A stretch of 36,520 nucleotides of DNA from Gemmataceae bacterium (GCA_025055795.1 JANWVV010000046.1:1-36520), one strand, 5' to 3'. Numbered from the stretch's first letter, positions 26,407-36,036 are shown. Made by a program: numbers and translations. Notes: generated by a model not told the origin, from the letters alone.

Positions 26407-27693
26407 CTAGGGCAGAAGTTGACTGAGGGGACCCCACGGAGTACGGAAAGGTTTGCGTTGCCGGTATAGCTCGCACCGTGCCTGATAATCCTGGCGAGTT
26501 GTGTCGTTTGCATTTCCTTTCTGTTCAACTAGTTCCACGGCGCGGGTTTGCCACTGGACGGCCAAATCATAGTCTCCGCATTCTGCACAAGCTGCGGCTA
26601 GTGTATCGATCAGGCCAGGTTCCGACCATTCGGTCAGTTCACAGGCCCGGGTCGCACATTCCTTGGCCCGCGGACCATTGCGAAACTCGGGGTCTGGGCA
26701 AGTACTCCAGATCCAGGCCAACATGTTGAGAGTTTGGGGATTGTGCGGGTCCAACTTCAGGGCCTGCATATGATCGCGGAGAGCGGCTGCGTATTCTCCG
26801 GCATAGTAGTACATCTCGGCACGGCGGTTGTACAACTCAACCGTGGGATTATGCTGGAGCGCTGCGGTAAAGTCGGCGCAGGCGTCCTGCCAGCGTCCCT
26901 GCAAGCGACGGGCCAACCCCCGTAGCTCGTAGGCGATTGCTACCACGGAATCTTCGGATTTCAATGATAGTATAGCCGTACAATCGGCCTCCGCTTCCAT
27001 CCCTTGCCTCAGTTGCAAGTAAGCCTGGATTCGCCCAATGCGAGCAGTCAGTAGTTCTGGGTCTAACTGGATAGCTTGATGGAAATATTCCAAGGCTTCA
27101 TGGAATCGTTGCTGCGCCAGACTAGCATATCCTTGTAAAGAACGGGCATACGGGTTGCTTGGCTCCAATTGGGTCAAGCGTTCGCCGTCTGCCAGAACCT
27201 GGTCAGTCAAGCCACATTCCAGACATAATTCGGCACGCCATTCCAAGTAGCGGGCGGCGTTTTCTGGATCGGCCTCCAGGGCCGTACCGAAGTCCCGGAT
27301 AGCTTGTTCGCTATTTCCCACCGCGGCATGGCAACGACCGCGCAAGCCGTAAATTGCCCCTCGTCCTGGATCAAGCGACAAGACACGATCGCAATCGGCA
27401 ATTGCCTGGTCATACGCTTTCTGAGCGAACAGTACCATCGCCCGATCAACGTAATTTTGCACCTCTTGAGGATTCAAACGAATGGCGGTATCGAGATCAT
27501 TCAGGGCACTCAGACGGTCGCCCATCTCCCGGTAAGCATAGGCACGGTAGCGGTACGCAGCCGCGACATCGGGTCGCAAGCGGATCGCACGGGTGAAGCA
27601 TTCGACCGCCTCCCGATGATCCCCCTGCTGGTACGCTTTTTGCCCCCGTTCGAATAAAGCTAAGGCATCTTCGCTGACCCGGTCGCGTGCCAT
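26407..27693 (-). CDS. TPR-repeat protein
   Basis: A 428-residue soluble protein made almost entirely of tetratricopeptide repeats, about ten, from residue 8 on. Typical units are AYQQGDHREAVECFTRAIRL, AYREMGDRLSALNDLDTAI and YYYAGEYAAALRDHMQALKL. The last part (LNMLAWIWSTCPD ... AKECATRACELT ... DTLAAACAECGDYDLAV) is the pattern found at the C-terminus of many planctomycete TPR proteins. There is no signal peptide or membrane span, so it is probably a cytoplasmic scaffold. The ATG at 27693 has AAAGG just upstream. No enzymatic domain is attached and no partner is indicated by the neighbours. Confidence 0.85.
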   Translation of the reverse strand: MARDRVSEDALALFERGQKAYQQGDHREAVECFTRAIRLRPDVAAAYRYRAYAYREMGDRLSALNDLDTAIRLNPQEVQNYVDRAMVLFAQKAYDQAIADCDRVLSLDPGRGAIYGLRGRCHAAVGNSEQAIRDFGTALEADPENAARYLEWRAELCLECGLTDQVLADGERLTQLEPSNPYARSLQGYASLAQQRFHEALEYFHQAIQLDPELLTARIGRIQAYLQLRQGMEAEADCTAILSLKSEDSVVAIAYELRGLARRLQGRWQDACADFTAALQHNPTVELYNRRAEMYYYAGEYAAALRDHMQALKLDPHNPQTLNMLAWIWSTCPDPEFRNGPRAKECATRACELTEWSEPGLIDTLAAACAECGDYDLAVQWQTRAVELVEQKGNANDTTRQDYQARCELYRQRKPFRTPWGPLSQLLP

Positions 27694-28075
27694 CGCCTTT
27701 GTACTCCGGCTATAGCTTTGCTGAAATGCACTAAATATTTAGACAAATTCTGGTGCAGTTCGTAACGCTAGTCAACAATTACCGCTCTTGACAGGCTGCG
27801 CCTTCATCTACCATGTAGGAACACCTTCCTTCCATATGTCACAGATTGGCCGAATTACTTACATCATAGCGTATTATACGCACGAACAGTCATTTTCTTG
27901 GTGACAATTTACCCGGCCACAAGCAAGTATGCGTGTCATTGGGCCGCTCCCTAAATGGCAGCAGAGTAAAGCGACAGTAGACAGGGTGGAACGTCGCCCT
28001 GCTAGGAAGTGATGGACAAATTCCTCAGGTGGATCGTACACACGACAGCACACGGAATGGTAGAATTGGTATGAA
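27694..28075. promoter_or_regulatory. Divergent intergenic region with a short palindrome
   Basis: About 380 bases separate the TPR gene (leftward) from the first hydrolase gene (rightward). GCGTATTATACGC (27869-27881) is palindromic around a central base, and on the minus strand it contains a perfect TATAAT, a candidate -10 element for the TPR gene 176 bp away. No matching -35 was seen at 16-18 bp. Nothing else was identified. Confidence 0.3.
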
Positions 28076-29686
28076 TTGAGGTGCTGGGGACATGGTTACA
28101 TCGGGGGTGGCGCCGTGATCGGTGGCAGGGATAAAACAGGGTATATTGGCTCTCTCCGCGGGATAACTATTGCGGCGGCAGGGTTAGTGGCAACGCTCTC
28201 TGTCTGCATGATTATCGTTAGATTGTGCATTCGGCCGCACGACGAACCGGTCTCACATGAGGACGCACAAACGGCGCTCACGAATGCTGCCCCTGCCTTT
28301 TCAGAGAACTGTCAAACCGGAGCACACCAGCCTGTTTTTGCTGATGAACAGCCCCTTGTAGCAGGGCCTTCTCCGCAGAACGGGATACAATCTCTGCCCC
28401 ACGAGTTAACCGACTACGTTTTTCAAGCCGATGATGCCTTTGCCTGGCAGATACAGTCTCGAGAGGAACGGACGTTACTGGGCCGCCCGTGGGGTATCAT
28501 TCACACCTTGCAAGTGCACTCACAACGCTGGCAGGGTGGAGTCTGGGAGCATGAGGTCCTTGTATATGTGCCTCCGCATCTACGGCCGGGCAGTACCTGG
28601 TTGCTGTGGATCGATGGTGACATGCCCCCCCGCAGCAAAGTTGATACCCTGGGAATGTTGGTGGCCTCACAGATTCAAGCACCATTTGTCATGCTCTTTG
28701 GTGTACCGAACCAACCGCTGTTGGGCAGCTGTCGGGAAGATGCTTTGATTGCCGAAACACTTGCACGGTACCTGCAGACAGAAAACAGCAGCTGGCCATT
28801 GTTGTTTCCGATGGTCAAAAGTGTGGTCCGCTGCATGGATGCTCTCCAGGACTATGCCCGTCAGGAGTGGGGCCGTCCTGTGGAACGATTCGTGCTGGCC
28901 GGTGCTTCCAAACGCGGATGGACAGCCTGGCTTACTGCTGCCACGGGCGATCCGCGTGTGCAAGCGATCGCACCCCTGGTTTTCGACACCCTTAACCTGC
29001 CCGTCCAAATGGAACGACAGGTCCGGGTGTTCGGCACCTTCAGCGACATGATCAACGATTACCGCCAACGCGGACTGCTTCCTATCCCCAATACAGCCGC
29101 CGCACGACGCCTGTGGCGAATGATCGACCCGTGGACCTATTGCCCCCGCCTCCACATCCCCAAGTTGATCATCAACGGCACCAATGACCCTTATTGGCCG
29201 GTGGATGCACTCAATGTGTACTGGGAGGGACTTCCAGGGGCCAAATGGGTCCTGTATGTTCCAAATGCTGGCCACTACATGTGTGAGCGTCGCCCGGACG
29301 GCGGGGAAGAATCACTCCCCCGCCGAGCTGTAGCCACGCTGACAAGCTTCGCCTACGCCCAAATCTACCAACGACCCTTGCCCCAATTGCAGTGGCGGTG
29401 GGAAAACGTAAACCCCGATACTCCCTGCATCGTCGGGCAATCCGATATAGCTCCGTGTACCGTGCGATTATATACGGCCAGTTCGGACAGCCGCGATTTT
29501 CGTCGCGCCTGGTGGCAGGAGCATCCGGTGTCCACGCCGCCCGCGCCCAGTTGGCGTGTTTCTGTCCCCCTATCGCCTAAACCGTACACCGCTGCTTTTG
29601 TCGAAGTCGAATTTGCATGCGAAGGCCGACTCTACACTTTGTCCTCGCCGGTACGAGTCTGGGAATCCTCAGTACGAAACCCTTAA
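28076..29686 (+). CDS. PhoPQ-activated pathogenicity-related (PqaA-like) protein, first copy
   Basis: Up to 536 residues, an exported alpha/beta-hydrolase of the PhoPQ-activated pathogenicity-related family (Pfam PhoPQ_related). An N-terminal membrane segment (GITIAAAGLVATLSVCMIIV) precedes a linker and the hydrolase core. The expected triad is visible: the nucleophile in GASKRGWTAWL, the Asp in NGTNDPYWPVDA, and the His in VPNAGHYM. The start is uncertain: a TTG at 28076 and a GTG at 28115 are both possible, and GGGGGTGG lies just before the latter. A second gene of the same family follows 134 bp downstream, so the pair arose by tandem duplication. The substrate is not known for the family; esterase or amidase action on a cell-wall or surface polymer is a guess. 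Confidence 0.85.
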   Translation: MRCWGHGYIGGGAVIGGRDKTGYIGSLRGITIAAAGLVATLSVCMIIVRLCIRPHDEPVSHEDAQTALTNAAPAFSENCQTGAHQPVFADEQPLVAGPSPQNGIQSLPHELTDYVFQADDAFAWQIQSREERTLLGRPWGIIHTLQVHSQRWQGGVWEHEVLVYVPPHLRPGSTWLLWIDGDMPPRSKVDTLGMLVASQIQAPFVMLFGVPNQPLLGSCREDALIAETLARYLQTENSSWPLLFPMVKSVVRCMDALQDYARQEWGRPVERFVLAGASKRGWTAWLTAATGDPRVQAIAPLVFDTLNLPVQMERQVRVFGTFSDMINDYRQRGLLPIPNTAAARRLWRMIDPWTYCPRLHIPKLIINGTNDPYWPVDALNVYWEGLPGAKWVLYVPNAGHYMCERRPDGGEESLPRRAVATLTSFAYAQIYQRPLPQLQWRWENVNPDTPCIVGQSDIAPCTVRLYTASSDSRDFRRAWWQEHPVSTPPAPSWRVSVPLSPKPYTAAFVEVEFACEGRLYTLSSPVRVWESSVRNP

Positions 29687-29820
29687 TCATTGCTAGGATA
29701 ATCCAGCGGAAATCCTGGCCCAACGGAAGTGAGCCGCCTGATGGGCCAGAGAGTAATCTGCCTTGTTTGTACCCACGTTCGGCAACTTTTCCTGATTTTC
29801 TTGCGGAGGGTGAAACTGTC

Positions 29821-31185
29821 ATGCATCGCTGGCTATTATGGATTGGCTTAATCGGTATCGGTGGACTGATTGTAGTTTCGTTTTCCACACAGGCCGGAGA
29901 ACCATCGGCTGTTGCGCTTGCAAAAGATGATGCGGAACCTCCCCCTGACCTGATCAATTATGTACAGGCCAAGGACGATTCTTTCCGCTGGAAAACGGAA
30001 AACAAGCAGCAAACCGACGCCGGTGTCATCTACACTTTGGACATGATCTCTCAGACCTGGCACGACATCGCTTGGGATCATAAGCTTCAGATTTTCATCC
30101 CAAAGGGGGCCGAAATTACTCCAACTATTCTCCTGTGGAACCAAGGCGGCCGTCCCAGTACCGGATCAGTGGTGTTAGGTATGGAATTTGCCAAACGAGT
30201 AGGTGCCCCCGTGGCGTTTCTCTACGGCATTCCTAAACAACCACTTTTCGGCGGTAAAACGGAAGATGCCCTCATTGCCGAAACTTTTGTACGCTATCTG
30301 GAAACTAAAGATTCCACCTGGCCTTTGTTGTTCCCCATGGTCAAAAGCTTAATTCGGGCCATGGATGCTATTCAACAGTTTGCCAAACATGAGTGGCAAC
30401 GCGAGATTAATGGCTTTGTGGTCACAGGTGCATCAAAGCGAGGTTGGACTAGTTGGTTGACTGCCGCTACCGGGGACCCCCGTATCAAAGCGATTGCTCC
30501 GTTGGTTATCGACACGCTCAACATGCCTGTCCAGATGATGAATCAGGTCAAGGCCTTCGGCAAACCTAGCGAGATGATTCGCGATTATACCAATCGCAAG
30601 CTGGTTCCCATTCCTAACACGCCGGAAGCCTACAAACTTTGGCGAATGGTTGACCCGTGGGTCTATCGCGAACGCATCACCGTGCCCAAGATGATCATTA
30701 ACGGGGCCAACGACCCGTATTGGCCACTTGACGCCCTCAATAGCTACTGGGATGACCTGAAAGGAGAAAAGTACGTCCTCTACGTTCCCAACGCTGGCCA
30801 CGATCTGCGCGAACGGGACGCGAATGGCAAGCCCGAAATACTGCCGCATCGGGCCACTAACACGCTGTGTGCCTTTGCCCGTTGCATCATTTTCAATAAA
30901 CCGATGCCGCAGTTGCAGTGGGTCTGCTCGGAAGAGCTCGGGCAGTGTAAGCTGGAGCTCAAATCGGCCGCCAAGGTGCGGCTGGTGCGACTGTGGATTG
31001 CCGAGTCTCCGACCCGCGATTTCCGTCCCGCCCGTTGGGAGCAACGACCCCAAACCGAATTACCGGCCACCGTCCACGCTCCCGACAAAGGTTATCGCGC
31101 CTTCTTTGCAGAAACTGAGTACGAGATGGATGACCTGATCTTCAGCCTGTGCACGCAAATTCGCATCCTGGAGGCCAAAAAATAG
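29821..31185 (+). CDS. PhoPQ-activated pathogenicity-related (PqaA-like) protein, second copy
   Basis: A 454-residue secreted alpha/beta-hydrolase, paralogue of the preceding gene. The ATG at 29821 is fixed by GGAGGG (29805-29810), 10 nt upstream, and by a clean signal peptide (WLLWIGLIGIGGLIVVSF) right after it. The triad residues are S205 in GASKRGWTSWL, D298 in NGANDPYWPLDA and H327 in VPNAGHDL. Long blocks are shared with the first copy, including AETFVRYLETKDSTWPLLFP and WLTAATGDPRIKAIAPLV-type sequence, while the N- and C-terminal parts differ. It has a signal peptide where the first copy has a longer membrane anchor and linker, so the two may act at different places in the envelope. 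An 8-bp hairpin lies about 105 bp after the stop. Confidence 0.9.
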   Translation: MHRWLLWIGLIGIGGLIVVSFSTQAGEPSAVALAKDDAEPPPDLINYVQAKDDSFRWKTENKQQTDAGVIYTLDMISQTWHDIAWDHKLQIFIPKGAEITPTILLWNQGGRPSTGSVVLGMEFAKRVGAPVAFLYGIPKQPLFGGKTEDALIAETFVRYLETKDSTWPLLFPMVKSLIRAMDAIQQFAKHEWQREINGFVVTGASKRGWTSWLTAATGDPRIKAIAPLVIDTLNMPVQMMNQVKAFGKPSEMIRDYTNRKLVPIPNTPEAYKLWRMVDPWVYRERITVPKMIINGANDPYWPLDALNSYWDDLKGEKYVLYVPNAGHDLRERDANGKPEILPHRATNTLCAFARCIIFNKPMPQLQWVCSEELGQCKLELKSAAKVRLVRLWIAESPTRDFRPARWEQRPQTELPATVHAPDKGYRAFFAETEYEMDDLIFSLCTQIRILEAKK

Positions 31186-31290
31186 ATACTACAGCACCGT
31201 TGTTCCTCTCAACGCCTCAAGTAAGTGCGACTTCACAACGGTATGAAGTCGCCCCTTCAGGCTCAAGTGGTTGGAAGATGGCCTGCCCGT

Positions 31291-31315
31291 TAGTGGTGGC
31301 TGTCCGTCACCACTA
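31291..31315. other. Hairpin downstream of the PqaA-like pair
   Basis: TAGTGGTG (31291-31298) and CACCACTA (31308-31315) pair perfectly over 8 bp with a 9-base loop. It lies between the second hydrolase and hpnC. A T-run is lacking, so termination is possible but not supported. Confidence 0.4.
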
Positions 31316-31464
31316 CTTCAGTAGAGCCACAGTCTGTCCAACCCCGCGAAAGACTTAGAAATTCGTCTTACCAGCCGCTTGTTAGCTGCGGTTCAAACCA
31401 AGCACAGAAAAGCGTACAAGGGTTTTTCGCGGCGGATTTGTAGGACCGAGGATAAAGGGAACTA

Positions 31465-32403
31465 ATGCAACAACGGTGGTGTTTTCGGCAACAGTTGCAG
31501 CAGTGGGGACCACAGGCCTTGTCTTTGCGGCATCGCCTCTCGCTTGCTCAGGCTCGCGCTTACTGCCGCTGGCTTGCCCATACCCATTACGAAAACTTCA
31601 GTGTGGTTTCCTGTTGGCTGCCGCGACGTTTGCGCCCCGCCATCGAAGCGATATACGCTTACTGTCGCTGGGCCGATGATCTTGCTGACGAAATTCACAG
31701 TGGTGCCCACGCCTTACAACTGCTCGATTGGTGGTACGAGCAGTTGGTGCAGTGTTATTACGGGGAATGCCGGCACCCCGTATTCGTCGCCCTACAACCC
31801 GTGTTGTCCAGCTTTGCCATCCCGATCAAGCCGCTAGCCGATTTACTCATCGCCTTCCGACAGGACCAACACCAACACCGTTATGCCACCTTTAGCGAAC
31901 TGTTAGACTATTGCCGTTTTTCCGCTAACCCCGTGGGTCACCTGGTCCTGTATCTGTTCGATAGCTACGATGCCCAGCGGGCCGTCCTAGCCGATGCGGT
32001 CTGCACAGGGTTGCAGTTGGCCAACTTCTGGCAGGATGTACGACGCGATTGGCAAGCGGGGCGACTCTATCTGCCGTTGGAGGATTGCCGCCGCTTTGGA
32101 TACACCGAGGTGGACTTGGCTGCGCAGCGGTATACGCCCAGCTTCCGTGATCTACTATGCTTTGAGGTCGAACGCACACGCTGCTTCTTTGATCAAGGTG
32201 AACCGCTGGTGACGTTGCTGCCCCCTGCGGCACGACCGGTCGTCTCTTTATTCATCAATGGCGGGCGAGCCATTCTGCAACAGATCGAACGGCAGCATTT
32301 CAACGTGTGGGATCATCGACCGGTGGTCTCGCTATGGATCAAATGGCGGTTACTCGCGCAAGTAGCTGGTGCTGGCGTGTTAGCCTGGCTAACGCCTCGA
32401 TAG
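31465..32403 (+). CDS. hpnC: Squalene-synthase-family protein HpnC
   Basis: A 312-residue trans-isoprenyl diphosphate condensing enzyme. In the three-enzyme bacterial squalene route, HpnD makes presqualene diphosphate, HpnC converts it to hydroxysqualene and HpnE reduces that to squalene. HpnC identity rests on HYENFSVVSCWLPRRLRPAI near residue 40, the first Asp-rich motif YAYCRWADDLADE, the FRQDQHQHRYATF stretch and the NPVGHLVL motif, with the second Asp-rich motif in NFWQDVRRDW followed by GRLYLP. These are closer to HpnC than to phytoene synthase, though I could not run a phylogeny. AAGGGA lies 4 nt before the ATG. HpnD and HpnE are not in the window. Downstream is a [2Fe-2S] protein. Confidence 0.88.
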   Translation: MQQRWCFRQQLQQWGPQALSLRHRLSLAQARAYCRWLAHTHYENFSVVSCWLPRRLRPAIEAIYAYCRWADDLADEIHSGAHALQLLDWWYEQLVQCYYGECRHPVFVALQPVLSSFAIPIKPLADLLIAFRQDQHQHRYATFSELLDYCRFSANPVGHLVLYLFDSYDAQRAVLADAVCTGLQLANFWQDVRRDWQAGRLYLPLEDCRRFGYTEVDLAAQRYTPSFRDLLCFEVERTRCFFDQGEPLVTLLPPAARPVVSLFINGGRAILQQIERQHFNVWDHRPVVSLWIKWRLLAQVAGAGVLAWLTPR

Positions 32404-32619
32404 CCTACCGGCTGCTTCTCCGCCCCATATGCCATACTTCAGCGGGATCTCAAGACATTCGAGCTTCGGTAATACAGGCTATCCCCCCATCCGAGGCTTT
32501 ACATGGCATAATCCCCTTCGCTCTGGTCACAGACATAAAGTGACGCAACCCTTCGGGGAAAACTTTTTCCCATGAGCAACTCAAGCTGCTATCTTGAAAG
32601 GTATAAGGGTAACCGAACC

Positions 32620-32955
32620 ATGAAACCGGACGATGTTATTTGTTACTGCTTCCATGTCACTTGGCGGAAACTGGAAAACTGGACGCGGCGTCATCGGCCC
32701 CGGGTAGCCAGCCAGTTGTCGGCCTGCGGGGGTGCCGGTACGGGGTGCGGCTGGTGCATTCCATTTCTGAAACTGATCCATCGCCGGGCAACTCACAACT
32801 GTGCTGTCGCTCAAGGAACTTCCAATTCGGTGGGTAATCCACTACCAGACGATCTGATCCGATTGAGCCCCGAGGAGTATTCCGCCTTACGGGCGGAATA
32901 CATCCGGGCCGGCAAAGGTCGCCCCCCATCGGACCAACAGACAAACCATTCCTGA
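32620..32955 (+). CDS. BFD-like [2Fe-2S]-binding protein
   Basis: A 111-residue protein whose first half is a BFD-like (bacterioferritin-associated ferredoxin-like) [2Fe-2S] domain. The four ligands are C8 and C10 in VICYCFHV and C43 and C46 in GTGCGWCIPF, the family spacing of CxC-x32-CxxC. The second half (about 60-111) is a short Ser/Pro-rich linker and a helix, SPEEYSALRAEYIRAGK, that recurs in planctomycete relatives. The start at 32620 is preferred over an upstream in-frame codon at 32572 because the cluster motif begins at residue 8. It lies 216 bp after hpnC. A redox or iron-release role is likely, but no bacterioferritin gene is nearby. Confidence 0.85.
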   Translation: MKPDDVICYCFHVTWRKLENWTRRHRPRVASQLSACGGAGTGCGWCIPFLKLIHRRATHNCAVAQGTSNSVGNPLPDDLIRLSPEEYSALRAEYIRAGKGRPPSDQQTNHS

Positions 32956-33077
32956 TACTCCAGTGAATCAGCGGACAACCTTTAGCCGAAGAAGAAGGTG
33001 GGTAATCGTGTCTGAGGAGCAGGCATGCCGGGGACTGGAGCGTGGTGGCTATCGATCCAGTCATCGGAGGAGGCAGG

Positions 33078-34736
33078 ATGTCACGGCTCGGGACAGCCCG
33101 CCGAGTGATTCCAATCCTGCTGACGCTAATGTGCCTTCCGGCTACAGCGTCAGATGGCCCTATCATGCCACTACCACCTCCTGCAGCGCCTCCGTCAAGT
33201 TCCGTGAACTCACCTGCAGCCGCTCCTGAAGTGTCCACGACCACCCTGGATAAAGTACCGGACCTAATCAGTACAGTTTGTCCTTCTCCTGTTTCCCCCC
33301 CGCGACAAGGGCAGTTACCGCCTGAACCCATAGCCGGAACAGCAAACTCCCTGCAACTTACCCCTATGGGGCAGTTGCCACCAGAGCCGGACCAGACTGA
33401 TACGATTATCGGACAACTGCCACCAGAACCGATCAATGCTGAGCGTCAGCGGCGTCCCGCTGGATTAGTCATACTGGAGCCGCCCGTTGCTCCATTGCCG
33501 AGCACACAACTGCGGCACCCAGCACCGGAAAAAGGCCGTCAGGCCCCTGTTGTATCCCAGTCTGACATTAACACTGGTGAAGGACTAACCCGGTCGGCCC
33601 CATTGCCTTCCGAACCAATTACAGCCCCTTCCTCCACTCCACGCACGGCAACCCTCGGACGACCGGACGCTTCCGCTGCATTGATTCCCGCCCAAGCTGT
33701 GGAGCGTCCTGCTAATCCACCCACATTGCGGACTGGCCGAGATCCCGTGCAGGAATTTCTGCAACAACGCTCTACCTTAGGGCAGCCCCCCGTTCCACCT
33801 ACGGAGCAGACACTCCGCGACCGTACCCCATCAACCGAATCTACTAGCCGTTTTGGCGAACGCCTCGGTGACATTCTGCGGCAGGCCTTGGGAAATACCG
33901 CAGACTTGTTCAAAAGTGATCATGTGTTTGATAACTTTATCTCGCCGGTAACCAATCCATTTTTGTTTGAGGATCCTCGCTCGCTCACTGAGTTTCGCCC
34001 GTTATTTATGTTTCAAAAGGTACCTCGCAGCCAAGCCGATTTTCGTGGCGGAGAAATCTGGTTCTTTGGCGGTCAGGCCCGGTTGGCCCTCACCGACCGG
34101 ATCTCCTTAGTCATTAACAAACTTGGTGGCTTGTCGATCAATACCGGCTCTACCTCCCCCTTTGATGGCTCGACGGGGTTCAGCGAATTATGGCTTGGAC
34201 CGAAATATACCATCATCCGTAACGATCAGACTGGTACCTTGTTGGCAACCGGCCTGCAATTTCAGCTTCCTATCGGCACACGTAGCATCTACCAAGATAC
34301 GGGCACCCTGTCACTTATGCCGTATCTGAGCTATGGCCAGAACTTGGATTTCGGCTGGCGGATAGGTAGTCTGAATGCCTTGGTGGGCACGGGCTACTCT
34401 TTTAGTGTAACTGCACATCGCAGCGACTTTTATTACCTGTCCGCACAGTTGGACCTGGATACATTTAATAATCACCGTTTCTATCCTCTGACGGGTCTGA
34501 ACTGGCTCATCTACACTGCTAACGGTAAAGAACGTCCATTCTTCGGTGCCGACGGACGTGACTTGTTTAATCTGGGTGGTCTGGCTCGTGGTAAAGGTCT
34601 ACTGACTTGGGCGATAGGGGCACGCTACAAAATCAGCGAAGCAGCTCAACTAGGCGCAGCCTTCGAATTGCCCGTAGCTGGTCCTCGTGATTTCTTCAGC
34701 TATCGCTTCACCGTAGACTTCATCCTTCGCTATTAA
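33078..34736 (+). CDS. Probable outer-membrane beta-barrel protein with Pro-rich N-terminus
   Basis: A 552-residue exported protein. The ATG at 33078 follows GGAGGAGG (33066-33073). A signal peptide (VIPILLTLMCLPATAS) is followed by about 200 residues of Pro-rich, disordered sequence with three GQLPPEP units. The C-terminal 280 residues consist of alternating polar and aromatic strands (for example PLFMFQKVPRSQADFRGGEI, GLSINTGSTSPFDGSTGFSE) and end in FTVDFILRY. The C-terminal aromatic residue and strand pattern fit a transmembrane beta-barrel, as in planctomycete porin-like or transporter families. The long linker may cross the periplasm or the cell wall. No close family name is offered. 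Confidence 0.75.
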   Translation: MSRLGTARRVIPILLTLMCLPATASDGPIMPLPPPAAPPSSSVNSPAAAPEVSTTTLDKVPDLISTVCPSPVSPPRQGQLPPEPIAGTANSLQLTPMGQLPPEPDQTDTIIGQLPPEPINAERQRRPAGLVILEPPVAPLPSTQLRHPAPEKGRQAPVVSQSDINTGEGLTRSAPLPSEPITAPSSTPRTATLGRPDASAALIPAQAVERPANPPTLRTGRDPVQEFLQQRSTLGQPPVPPTEQTLRDRTPSTESTSRFGERLGDILRQALGNTADLFKSDHVFDNFISPVTNPFLFEDPRSLTEFRPLFMFQKVPRSQADFRGGEIWFFGGQARLALTDRISLVINKLGGLSINTGSTSPFDGSTGFSELWLGPKYTIIRNDQTGTLLATGLQFQLPIGTRSIYQDTGTLSLMPYLSYGQNLDFGWRIGSLNALVGTGYSFSVTAHRSDFYYLSAQLDLDTFNNHRFYPLTGLNWLIYTANGKERPFFGADGRDLFNLGGLARGKGLLTWAIGARYKISEAAQLGAAFELPVAGPRDFFSYRFTVDFILRY

Positions 34737-34918
34737 ACACCATACTGATATCCGGAGTTGGCGACTAATCGGTCCCCTCGCAGAATCGCCACCAAGTTTC
34801 ACAAACTGCTGTGAACCTAGTCTCTTATGATCGCCCGAATCCTTTTTAGCTGGCAAAAAGACACCTCGATTCGACCGCGACGTTGGTCTGGAGACTTCGG
34901 GCATCAAAGCTCGGTTCA

Positions 34919-35746
34919 TCATGCTTGTAACGCCAACTCCTTGAACTGACGGACACAGTCGGTGATGGCTTTTTCTGTGGGCAGTCGCTCGATGCTGGAG
35001 GCCCCGAAGAAGCCCACAATGCCACGCGTGTGTTGCAGGATGTAGCGAACGTCTTCAGGCTCAGAAATGGGACCACCATGACACAGTACCAGGATGTCCG
35101 GGCGAATGCGACGGGCCGCATCGGCTAGTTCTTGAACCTTGCGGGCAGCTTCTTCCAGGGTGAGTGCCGTCTTGGCTCCAATCGTTCCCTTAGTGGTCAG
35201 GCCCATGTGGGGTATGAGGATATCGGCACCGGCACGGGCCATTGCCTCTGCCTCGGCTACGGTGAAAACATACGGGCAGGTAAGCAAGTCCATTTCCCGG
35301 GCTAAGGCGATCATTTCCACTTCCTTATCAAAGCCCATGCCGGTTTCTTCCAAGCCTTGCCGGAAGGTGCCATCAAACAAGCCGACCGTCGGGAAATTTT
35401 GCACGCCCGCAAAGCCAATGTCACGAATCTCCTCCAGAAACCGCTTCATGATGCGAAAAGGGTCGGTAGCGCACACGCCAGCTAATACAGGAGTTCTGGT
35501 GACAACCGGCAGAACCTCACGAGCCATATCCAGTACGATCTGATTGGCGTCGCCGAAAGGAAGCAGGCCAGCCAATGAACCGCGCCCTGCCATGCGGAAC
35601 CGTCCGGAATTGTAGATGATGATCAGATCAATGCCACCTAATTCGGCACATTTGGCGGATATACCCGTACCGGCCCCACCGCCGATGATCGGTCGACCCG
35701 ATGCCACGACCTGATGAAGACGATCTAATATTTCTTGGCGTGTCAT
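34919..35746 (-). CDS. Phosphoenolpyruvate-hydrolase-like TIM-barrel protein
   Basis: A 275-residue cytoplasmic TIM-barrel protein of the PEP-hydrolase-like family (Pfam PEP_hydrolase). Characteristic blocks are [20 protein letters not shown], the [19 protein letters not shown] stretch, then [48 protein letters not shown] and LCHGGPI. The full length and all these blocks are intact. GGAGGTG (minus strand, 35752-35758) is 5 nt before the ATG. Members of the family are seen beside transcriptional regulators or Tm-1-type genes; none is nearby here. Reaction is inferred from family name alone and is not proven for most members. Confidence 0.88.
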   Translation of the reverse strand: MTRQEILDRLHQVVASGRPIIGGGAGTGISAKCAELGGIDLIIIYNSGRFRMAGRGSLAGLLPFGDANQIVLDMAREVLPVVTRTPVLAGVCATDPFRIMKRFLEEIRDIGFAGVQNFPTVGLFDGTFRQGLEETGMGFDKEVEMIALAREMDLLTCPYVFTVAEAEAMARAGADILIPHMGLTTKGTIGAKTALTLEEAARKVQELADAARRIRPDILVLCHGGPISEPEDVRYILQHTRGIVGFFGASSIERLPTEKAITDCVRQFKELALQA

Positions 35747-35817
35747 CCGAACACCTCCGTCTTTAGATGACTTCTCTAACCGTAAACTACATCAACAGCA
35801 GGATAAGATCCATTACT

Positions 35818-36036
35818 GACCTCTAAACCCGCAGATTTCCCGGGAAAAACGCTATCTTCTGGCACAACCAACATACACCCCGACGTACAGGGCCGCTCGC
35901 AGCAACGATGCAGCCGCCGCCTCAGCATTACCATCCGCCCGAGCTGCTGCTGGATGAGCTGGCCTAGCTGTAGTCCCGGATTCCGCCTCACCTTCAGGCC
36001 CACCTGCTCCAACTGGCCCGACAATTCGCCGGCTGA
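35818..36036 (-). repeat. Dispersed repeat, right copy (inverted relative to the left copy)
   Basis: About 220 bases that match the left copy at 1143-1386 in inverted orientation. Read on the minus strand, GCGAATTGTCGGGCCAGTTG and GAGCAGGTGGGCCTGAAGGT open the element, and it closes with TTTTTCCCGGGAAATCTGCG plus GGTTTAGAGGTC. TTTCCCGGGAAA (35836-35847) is a perfect palindrome. In this copy a minus-strand frame is open for 94 codons (36060-35776) and reads ELSGQLEQVGLKVRRNPGLQ followed by LGQLIQQQLGRMVMLRRRL. The left copy preserves LRQLDQQQAGRIVAPRRL in the corresponding place but has lost the frame. I take it to be a decayed repeated gene or element; the family is unknown. Confidence 0.65.
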
